Shown here: positions 57,738 to 64,000 of the stretch, one piece after another
Position numbering within the stretch: position 1 is the first letter of the stretch
How the letters are laid out: every line of letters starts with the position of its first letter
Assembly: GCF_002813295.1 (NCBI RefSeq)
Contig: NZ_PHUE01000001.1
Coordinates: forward strand, 4,836,001-4,900,000
Direction of reading: 5' to 3'
DNA length: 64,000 bases
Source: Flavobacterium sp. 5
Lineage (GTDB): Bacteria > Bacteroidota > Bacteroidia > Flavobacteriales > Flavobacteriaceae
Translations under genes and position numbers: made by a program
The notes under the pieces: generated by a model
Database searches by the model: none
What the model saw: the letters and a program-made list of their open reading frames with translations, nothing else
Told to the model about the DNA's origin: nothing

Positions 57738-58220
57738 TTAAAAAAAACGACTATGCCAGCTATCTAAAGCAGGTACCTCCCAAGATTCATTAAATTCTTC
57801 GATATTGTTTACCAAATTATTGAAGACAATTGTGTTTTCGGTAACGGCTTTATCTTTGACCATTTTCTTGAAGTCAATCAATGGTTTGTGTGCAATGTGA
57901 TCTCCAAGTTTGAAGGTTACATTCATTTTATCCAATAAATCTACATTGTATTTTTTTTCTAAGCTTTGGATAAATTCTACTGAAGAATCAATAGAACACC
58001 CCGTTGCTGCTTGAATTTCTTGGTTAACTGCTAAAATAATAAAACGATTGTATTTTAACAAATAAGAACATTCAAGGCTAGTTCCGTGTGCGGCCCATTC
58101 GTTAAGAAAGGATTGCAAATCTGTTTCGATTTCAGAAAACTCGGCATCCGAAAATTTTCTATTCGATTGATAAATCCAAATTTTAGATTCTCCGGGTAAA
58201 TTTTCAAAAGGAACGTACAT
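57738..58220 (-). CDS. Conserved 160-residue protein of unknown function
   Basis: It begins MYVPFENLPGESKIWIYQSN and has a mixed alpha/beta composition, with a conserved-looking SLECSYLLKYNRFIILAV stretch. No Walker A, Walker B or signature motif is present, although flavobacterial homologues are often labelled ABC transporter ATPase. It lies between the HdrB-like gene and the PAP2 gene in a tight run. No function is assigned. Confidence 0.8.
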   Translation of the reverse strand: MYVPFENLPGESKIWIYQSNRKFSDAEFSEIETDLQSFLNEWAAHGTSLECSYLLKYNRFIILAVNQEIQAATGCSIDSSVEFIQSLEKKYNVDLLDKMNVTFKLGDHIAHKPLIDFKKMVKDKAVTENTIVFNNLVNNIEEFNESWEVPALDSWHSRFF

Positions 58221-58264
58221 ATTAATTATGAATTATGAGTTATTAATTATGAATTTAAAATTCG
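58221..58264. repeat. Short AT-rich direct repeat, 21-bp period
   Basis: ATTAATTATGAATT occurs at 58221-58234 and again at 58242-58255, with related sequence between. Such stretches recur in flavobacterial intergenic regions. It sits between two co-directional genes. Confidence 0.7.
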
Positions 58265-58272
58265 TAATTGAT

Positions 58273-59064
58273 TTATATATCTTGGGCATTTGCTATTAAT
58301 TCTGCTATATCCATTACTTTAACATCACCTTCTCTTTCTTTATTTTTAACACCGTCAGTCAACATGGTGTTACAAAAAGGACAACCTGCAGCAATAATAT
58401 GTGGTTTTGTTTCTAGAGCATCTTCAGTTCTTTCTACATTGATTTCTTTGTTTCCAGGTTCAGCATCTTTAAACATCTGTGCTCCGCCAGCTCCACAACA
58501 CAAACCATTTGCTTTTGAGCGTTTCATTTCAACCAATTCTGCATCCAATTTTTGAATTAAATCTCTTGGTGCTTCATAAACATTATTGGCTCTACCTAAA
58601 TAACAAGGATCGTGAAAAGCAATTCTCTTTCCTTTAAACTGACCTCCTTCAATCGTTAATCTTCCTGAATCTAATAATGATTTAAGGAATTCTGTATGAT
58701 GAACAACTTCATAATGACCACCCAATTCTGGATATTCATTTTTTAAAGTATTAAAGCAATGTGGACAAGCAGTAACTATTTTCTTTGCTTCGTAAGCGTT
58801 TAGCACTTCGATATTCATCATGGCTTGCATCTGAAACAAAAACTCATTTCCTGCTCTTTTAGCCGGATCTCCAGTACAACTTTCTTCGGTACCAAGAACA
58901 GCAAAAGATACATTAGCACGATTCAAGATTTGAACAAATGCTTTGGTTATTTTCTTAGCTCTATCGTCAAAACTTCCTGCACAACCTACCCAGAATAAAA
59001 CTTCCGGTTGTTTTCCTTGAGCAAGCATCTCTGCCATTGTTGGCACTATTAAACTTTCTGACAT
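58273..59064 (-). CDS. Fe-S oxidoreductase with two CCG domains (HdrB/GlpC-like)
   Basis: This 263-residue soluble protein has two cysteine-rich CCG modules. The first contains FWVGCAGSFDDRAKK and TACPHCFNTLKNEY. The second contains FHDPCYLGR, LCCGAGGAQMF and AAGCPFCN. This matches subunit B of heterodisulfide-reductase-like and LutA/GlpC-like complexes, which bind an unusual Fe-S cluster. It follows the membrane Fe-S protein by 73 bases, so the two form an HdrC-HdrB type electron-transfer pair. The physiological electron donor or acceptor is unknown. Confidence 0.88.
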   Translation of the reverse strand: MSESLIVPTMAEMLAQGKQPEVLFWVGCAGSFDDRAKKITKAFVQILNRANVSFAVLGTEESCTGDPAKRAGNEFLFQMQAMMNIEVLNAYEAKKIVTACPHCFNTLKNEYPELGGHYEVVHHTEFLKSLLDSGRLTIEGGQFKGKRIAFHDPCYLGRANNVYEAPRDLIQKLDAELVEMKRSKANGLCCGAGGAQMFKDAEPGNKEINVERTEDALETKPHIIAAGCPFCNTMLTDGVKNKEREGDVKVMDIAELIANAQDI

Positions 59065-59137
59065 ATTCTTTATATTATTTTCTGCAAAAAGATTAAGTCC
59101 CTATTTGCAAGTATTTTATATTCTATTTTAAAACAGA

Positions 59138-60472
59138 TTAATTTTCGTTTTTCCAATTTAAACGATCTTGTTGACTGTATTGCCAAGGAGCTCCATTGTT
59201 CTCAATATTAGTCATCATAGCATTTATAGGCATTGGAGCAGCGCTTTTCTCCATTACTAGATAACGTCTCATATCCATAATAATAGAAAGTGGACTAATA
59301 TTTACAGGACATTCTTCAACACATGCATTACAAGAAGTACAAGCCCACAACTCCTCTGGAGTAATATAATCATTCAATAGGGTTTTGTTATCTGGAATAA
59401 AAACACCTTTGTTAGCGTCTATGTTTCTACCAACTTCTTCTATCCTATCTCTAGTATCCATCATAATTTTACGAGGAGACAATAATTTACCTGTTTGATT
59501 GGCTGGACAAGAAGAGGTACAACGACCACATTCTGTACAAGTATAAGCATTCAATAATTGAACCCAATTTAAATCCTGAATATCACTAGCGCCAAACTTA
59601 CTTGGAGTTGCATTTTCCGAAACTGGTGCTGCCGCAAATGGATCAGCATTTGGATCCATCATTAATTTTACTTCAGCAGTCACAGAAGCTAAATTATCAA
59701 ATTGTCCTTGCGGATTCAAATTAGCAAAATAAGTATTTGGGAAAGCTAATAAAATATGAAGGTGTTTTGAAAAATATAAATAATTCATAAAAACCAAGAT
59801 TCCAACAATGTGTAACCACCAAAAACCTTCGTTAAGTAACATCACCAACTCATTTGACATTCCATTAAAAGCAGGAGCTATAAATTGACTTACTGGAAAA
59901 GAACCCGCTTTTATAAAATGAGAGAATCCTCCAGGAATATTTTGTAGATGTAAATCAGAAGCATTCATTAATAAAAACAGAGTCATCAGAAACATCTCAA
60001 AATACAAGATATAATTGGCATCACTTTTAGGAAAACCTTTTAAATCCGGGTTAAAAAAACGTTTTAATTTGACAATATTTCTTCTTATCCAAAAAACAGA
60101 AACTGCTACAAGAACCAAAAGTGCTAATATTTCAAAAGAACCGATAAGGACATCATAAATTACTCCAATAGGAGCAAAAATTCTATGAGTTCCAAATAAA
60201 CCATCAATGATAATTTCTAATAATTCAATATTGATAATAATAAAACCAACATAAACTATAATATGGAGTATTCCGGCAACAGGACGTTTTACCATTTTCG
60301 ATTGCCCAAGTGCAATCATAGCCATATTTCTCCATCTAGCTTTTGCATTATCAGTTCGATTTACAGCAATACCAAGATTAATATTTCTGATTATTTTTTT
60401 GATATTTAAATAAAAATATCCAAATCCAATAATCAATACAATGGCAAATAAAACATTACTAAGATAGGTCAT
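59138..60472 (-). CDS. Membrane-bound 4Fe-4S protein (NarI-like plus HdrC-like)
   Basis: The first 270 residues or so of this 444-residue protein hold five to six membrane helices with conserved histidines (HIIVYVGF, WWLHIVGILVF) resembling a NarI/HdrE heme-b domain. The soluble part has two 4Fe-4S motifs, CTECGRCTSSCP and CTSCNACVEECP. It would move electrons between quinone and the CCG protein encoded downstream. It starts 4 bases from the MCE gene stop, implying coupled translation. Confidence 0.9.
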   Translation of the reverse strand: MTYLSNVLFAIVLIIGFGYFYLNIKKIIRNINLGIAVNRTDNAKARWRNMAMIALGQSKMVKRPVAGILHIIVYVGFIIINIELLEIIIDGLFGTHRIFAPIGVIYDVLIGSFEILALLVLVAVSVFWIRRNIVKLKRFFNPDLKGFPKSDANYILYFEMFLMTLFLLMNASDLHLQNIPGGFSHFIKAGSFPVSQFIAPAFNGMSNELVMLLNEGFWWLHIVGILVFMNYLYFSKHLHILLAFPNTYFANLNPQGQFDNLASVTAEVKLMMDPNADPFAAAPVSENATPSKFGASDIQDLNWVQLLNAYTCTECGRCTSSCPANQTGKLLSPRKIMMDTRDRIEEVGRNIDANKGVFIPDNKTLLNDYITPEELWACTSCNACVEECPVNISPLSIIMDMRRYLVMEKSAAPMPINAMMTNIENNGAPWQYSQQDRLNWKNEN

Positions 60473-60476
60473 GAAA

Positions 60477-61436
60477 CTAGTTTTTTACGTTTGTTATAGA
60501 ATCTTTTGGAGCAACGTATGGTTTGTTCTTTTTACCAAAAACAGAAACATTTACATATCTGGTTGGATTCAATCTCACATCTTGTAAAAGTAATTCTAAC
60601 TCTCTTGAAGTTTTTGCTAAATTTTGATACAAAGCATCATCATTCATTAATTTCCCCATAGTTCCTTTACCAGATTCTATACCTTTCATTATACCATCAA
60701 CTTTACTCAAAGTTGCATTTAAATTTTTGACTGTCTGACCTAAGTCAGCTTTATTTAATGAATCAGATATTTTTACAAAATTATCAGAAACTTTATTAAA
60801 ATTAGTAACTACACCTTTCAGTTGTCCTTTATTTTCTTCTAAAATCACATTTGCATTCGCAGCTACTTTATGAAATTGTTCCATAGTAGCACTAAGTTCA
60901 GCTAAACTCTTTTTCAAATCAGCTTTTCCTTTGGCGTCTAGAACTTCATTAAAACTAACAACTAATTGATCTGCACTAGACATTAACTTTTCGACTTTAG
61001 CCATAGCTGGAGAAACTTTATCACCTAATGAGTCTACCAAACTTACTTCAATAACTCCTTTTAGATAATCTCCACTCTCCGCAATATTTTTATCAGCATA
61101 ATTTGGATGAATTGCCAATTGCTTTCCTCCAATTAAACTTGCATCATAAATTACTGCTGTACTAGATTTAGAAATTGGAAAATCAGTATTAATTTGCAAT
61201 TGAACCAAAAGAGTACCTTTCTCGGTTAGTGTTATAGATTTTACTTTACCAATAATTAGCCCGTTGATAGTTACAGGAGCTGAAGGAGCCAATCCTTCTA
61301 CGTTTTCATATTCGGCGTAAAAAAATTTATAACTATTAAAAAGGTCGTTCCCTTTTAAATAACTGTATCCCCAAATGAATAATAAAATTGATGTTATAAC
61401 TAAAATAGCTGTCTTTATTTCTCTTGTAATTTTCAA
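60477..61436 (-). CDS. MCE/MlaD-family lipid-transport protein
   Basis: This 319-residue protein has one N-terminal membrane helix (about 10-28) and then an MCE domain (about 35-115) with YENVEGLAPSAPVTINGLIIG. A long helical segment follows (about 140-270), ending in KGTMGKLMNDDALYQNLAKT, and a short disordered tail. MCE proteins form hexameric pores or tubes for phospholipid traffic. The usual MlaE permease and MlaF ATPase are not in the window. It lies between the amidase gene and the Fe-S genes. Confidence 0.9.
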   Translation of the reverse strand: MKITREIKTAILVITSILLFIWGYSYLKGNDLFNSYKFFYAEYENVEGLAPSAPVTINGLIIGKVKSITLTEKGTLLVQLQINTDFPISKSSTAVIYDASLIGGKQLAIHPNYADKNIAESGDYLKGVIEVSLVDSLGDKVSPAMAKVEKLMSSADQLVVSFNEVLDAKGKADLKKSLAELSATMEQFHKVAANANVILEENKGQLKGVVTNFNKVSDNFVKISDSLNKADLGQTVKNLNATLSKVDGIMKGIESGKGTMGKLMNDDALYQNLAKTSRELELLLQDVRLNPTRYVNVSVFGKKNKPYVAPKDSITNVKN

Positions 61437-61485
61437 AATTTTGTTTTTTAATGGGTAAATTTAATATAAAATATTTGAACTAAAA

Positions 61486-62643
61486 TTATTTGATGGCTTC
61501 TTGAATGCTTATTTTTTTACCATTTCTAAATGCGATCAAAAAAGCTGAATCATATCCTTTTGACTTTACATCTTTTAATTGATTTTTAGCTTCCTCATAG
61601 TCAGCGATTTCTCCGTATAGATATTTATAAATTTTATCTTCATATATTACAGACACATTTTTTAATCCTTTGAAATTTTGTGGTTTCAAGGCTAGTTTCT
61701 TTTTACTGGCAGAAAGTTGAATTTTATAAATAGAACCTAAAGTATCTTTTTTAATAATGGTCTTATTTGTTTCTGGAGTTTGAGAACTTTTTATGGGAGT
61801 TTCAGAATCTTTTACAGGATTTTCTTTAAGTATTTGTGAAGGTTTTTCTCCAAAAGTTTCTGCACCTCCATCTCCAAAATATTCATTTTTATAACTTATG
61901 ATAGCATCAGCAATTGCTTTGGCAATATCATTTTGCCCTTGTTCTGAATTTAGTAATTCACCTTCAACAGTATTAGAAACAAATCCAGTTTCAATTAAAA
62001 CCCTCGGCATATATGCTTTATGTAATACCATATAAGGAGCTTGTTTAACACCGCCATGACGCAATTTTTTTCCTAATAAAGCAAAAGCATCTTCTACTTT
62101 ACTCGCTAATGAAATACTATTTTCCAAGTATTCCTCTTGCATCAAAGTCATACCAATCATTGTTTCGGGAGAATTAGGATCAAATCCTTCGTACTTTTGT
62201 TTATAATCTTTTTCTAAAGTAATTACTGCATTTTCTTTTTTTGCAGCCTCCAAATTTGAAGCCACTTTGGTCATCCCCATAACGTAGGTTTCAGTACCAT
62301 CTGCAGCTAAATTTTTATTTGCATTACAATGTATAGATACAAAAACATGAGAATCTGCTCTATTGGCTATATTGGCTCGTTCCACTAAATCTATAAAAAC
62401 ATCAGTCTTTCTTGTATAAATAACATCTATTTTAGGATAAGATTCCAAAATTTTACCAACTTTCAATGCAATGGCTAAAGCGATATTTTTTTCGATCCTA
62501 CCACTATAAACAGCCCCAAAATCATGAGCGCCATGACCTGCATCTAAAGTAACTTTAAAATTATTGGATTGTCCATAAGTATCGACCATCGACATCACTA
62601 TTAAAAACGTGAATACAATTTTTATTTTTTTCGATATATGCAT
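61486..62643 (-). CDS. N-acetylmuramoyl-L-alanine amidase (Amidase_3)
   Basis: This 385-residue protein has a signal peptide ending near DTYGQ. The Amidase_3 domain (about 28-255) has the zinc ligands in LDAGHGAHD, RIEKNIAL and VSIHCNAN, and the catalytic glutamate in VLIETGFVSN. A Pro/Ser/Thr-rich linker leads to a C-terminal SPOR-like domain (about 305-385) containing YKIQLSASKKKL and VKSKGYDSAFLI. It cleaves peptide side chains from glycan strands during cell separation. It is first in the minus-strand run and divergent from lptD. Confidence 0.93.
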   Translation of the reverse strand: MHISKKIKIVFTFLIVMSMVDTYGQSNNFKVTLDAGHGAHDFGAVYSGRIEKNIALAIALKVGKILESYPKIDVIYTRKTDVFIDLVERANIANRADSHVFVSIHCNANKNLAADGTETYVMGMTKVASNLEAAKKENAVITLEKDYKQKYEGFDPNSPETMIGMTLMQEEYLENSISLASKVEDAFALLGKKLRHGGVKQAPYMVLHKAYMPRVLIETGFVSNTVEGELLNSEQGQNDIAKAIADAIISYKNEYFGDGGAETFGEKPSQILKENPVKDSETPIKSSQTPETNKTIIKKDTLGSIYKIQLSASKKKLALKPQNFKGLKNVSVIYEDKIYKYLYGEIADYEEAKNQLKDVKSKGYDSAFLIAFRNGKKISIQEAIK

Positions 62644-62715
62644 CTAATAGTTAATTTAATTAAAAGACTTCACTTATAAATTTATGATTTGATTATTTTT
62701 GCCAAAAAAATATAG

Positions 62716-62723
62716 TAATTTTG
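62716..62723 (+). promoter_or_regulatory. -7-like box ahead of lptD
   Basis: TAATTTTG matches TAnnTTTG. A TTTG at 62698-62701 is only 14 bases upstream, shorter than usual. If used, translation would start downstream of the TTG at 62721. Confidence 0.4.
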
Positions 62724-64000
62724 GCACACGAATACTTGAGTCTTCATTTTACAAAAATAGCATTTAAACCTTTGCATACAAACTTATTTAATATCGTTTT
62801 ACTATCATTTTTCCTATCTATAGGTTGTTCTAATTTATATTCACAAGATATGAAAAAGAAACAAACGACTATTTCATCTAAGAAACAAGAAGTTAAGAAA
62901 CCTGTCGAGGAAGCTAAGAATACTACACCTTCGACTGAATCACCTACTGACACTGTCAAATTAGACACGATTAAAGTTAAAAAAGTTTTTCTAAACGGGA
63001 AAGTAAATTACAAAGCCGCAAGCTATGCTAAAATTGAGCAAAAGAAAAAACTTATTACATTATACGATAAAGCGGAGTTATATTACCAAGATGTTGAGTT
63101 AAAATCGGGTATCATAGTCTTGGATTATGAAAAAAATGAAGTTTATGCTGGTCGAATAAAAGATTCACTAGGAAATTACACTCAATTTCCTAATTTCAAA
63201 CAAGGCTCCAATGAAATTCAGCCAGATTCCATTCGTTTCAATTTTAAAACAAAAAAAGCTTTAATTTGGAATTCCAGAACTACTCAAGGCGAGTTTAACG
63301 TAAAAGCTGCTATAACTAAAAAAGAAAATGACTCTGTTTACTTTCTTAAAGGCGCAAGATTTACAACTGCAAAAGACGTAGACAATCCAGAATATTATTT
63401 TCAAACCAACAAAATAAAATTTATTCCAGGAAAAAAAATAGTTACTGGCTCCACTTATATGGTAATTGGAGGCGTACCAACACCAATATACCTACCATTT
63501 GCCTATTTTCCACTTTCAAAAGAAACTAGTGTCTCTGGTATTATTTTACCATCCTATAATGACTCTAATACCAAAGGTTTCTCACTTCAAAACGGAGGAT
63601 ATTATTTTGCTCTAAGTGATCATTATAATTTAACTGTTGTGGGAGATTATTATACTAATGGAAGTTATGCATTAGGAATGCAATCATCATATGCTAATAG
63701 ATACCATTATCAAGGAAATGTAAATATTAGATTCGAAAATAATATTATTAGTGAAAGAGGATATCCTGATTATTCTAAGACAAGAATCTATAATATTCAA
63801 TGGTCACATTCACAAGACTCAAAAGCGAACCCTAATTCAACTTTTTCTGCTTCAGTGAATTTAGGAAGTAGTGAATATTTCAAGCAAACTATCAATCAAG
63901 TCAACGTAGGATCTTCATTAAACAATACACTGAGTTCATCTGTATCATACAGTACCGTATTTCATTCGGTACCAGAAAGCAGAATTTCACTCACAGCAAC
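62721..64000 (+). CDS. lptD: LPS-assembly protein LptD (3' end outside window)
   Basis: The frame is open from the TTG at 62721 to the window edge. It has a hydrophobic signal segment with SFFLSIGCSN, a Lys-rich low-complexity stretch, and then the OstA-like periplasmic jellyroll (KVNYKAASYAKIEQKKKL, LKSGIIVLDYEKNEVYAG). Barrel strands begin with GGVPTPIYLPFAYFPLSK and IILPSYNDSNTKGF, a family hallmark. LptD inserts lipopolysaccharide in the outer membrane. The start is uncertain: TTG 62721, TTG 62736 or ATG 62850. The last would remove the signal segment. No ATG precedes the signal segment nearby. Confidence 0.88.
   Translation, partial: MAHEYLSLHFTKIAFKPLHTNLFNIVLLSFFLSIGCSNLYSQDMKKKQTTISSKKQEVKKPVEEAKNTTPSTESPTDTVKLDTIKVKKVFLNGKVNYKAASYAKIEQKKKLITLYDKAELYYQDVELKSGIIVLDYEKNEVYAGRIKDSLGNYTQFPNFKQGSNEIQPDSIRFNFKTKKALIWNSRTTQGEFNVKAAITKKENDSVYFLKGARFTTAKDVDNPEYYFQTNKIKFIPGKKIVTGSTYMVIGGVPTPIYLPFAYFPLSKETSVSGIILPSYNDSNTKGFSLQNGGYYFALSDHYNLTVVGDYYTNGSYALGMQSSYANRYHYQGNVNIRFENNIISERGYPDYSKTRIYNIQWSHSQDSKANPNSTFSASVNLGSSEYFKQTINQVNVGSSLNNTLSSSVSYSTVFHSVPESRISLTA

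Noticed and set aside
57738..58220. ABC transporter ATPase label for the 160-residue protein
   Set aside because: No Walker A, Walker B or ABC signature is present.

Overview
The window looks like an AT-rich flavobacterial chromosome, most likely Flavobacterium or a close relative (phylum Bacteroidota). This rests on a SprB-type gliding adhesin with type IX secretion (T9SS) sorting domains, a SusC/SusD pair, a ChiA-type double-GH18 chitinase, BshA (bacillithiol synthesis), LptD, and repeated use of the Bacteroidota sigma-factor -7 box TAnnTTTG. No tRNA, rRNA operon, CRISPR array, IS element or prophage was recognised.

Region 1 (1-14528, + strand) is a surface-adhesin locus. It starts inside a giant SprB-like protein with 30 in-register 79-residue (237-bp) repeats in the window. 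A PorP/SprF-like outer-membrane protein, a short TPR protein and a TPR/PD40/OmpA protein follow. The short TPR protein looks like a partial paralogue of the OmpA protein's N-terminus.

Region 2 (14562-18912, - strand) is housekeeping: pyrR, pyrB, a STAS-like small protein, rnz, pdxH and a surface-type CAP lipoprotein. A 57-residue lipoprotein (19045-19218) and an ABC-F ATPase come next.

Region 3 (20954-41684) is a chitin-utilisation locus. Two secreted GH18 chitinases (one of 1833 residues with two catalytic domains) and a GH20 hexosaminidase degrade chitin. SusC/SusD import the oligosaccharides, an MFS permease takes up the sugar, and a NagB-PIG-L fusion deaminates the amino-sugar phosphate. 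A LytS/LytTR two-component system is encoded divergently from susC. A direct repeat with 21-bp spacing lies the same distance from a -7-like box upstream of susC and in the nagB leader region, and a partial match precedes the MFS gene. These are candidate operators for the LytTR regulator.

Region 4 (41793-56363) is mixed metabolism: a transaldolase-like aldolase, an SDR enzyme, the small SRP RNA with its own promoter and terminator, a glutaminyl-cyclase lipoprotein, hutI and hutG, a coiled-coil membrane protein, a DEAD-box helicase, a TPR hybrid histidine kinase, a dicarboxylate symporter, aroC, a small outer-membrane protein and bshA.

Region 5 (56364-57104) is non-coding. It holds a degenerate array of nine 21-bp near-palindromic units and a structured-RNA-like element.

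Region 6 (57105-64000) is an envelope and redox cluster: amidase, MCE/MlaD protein, two Fe-S proteins resembling HdrC and HdrB, a conserved 160-residue protein and a PAP2 phosphatase, all on the - strand. A partial lptD diverges from it and runs off the window.
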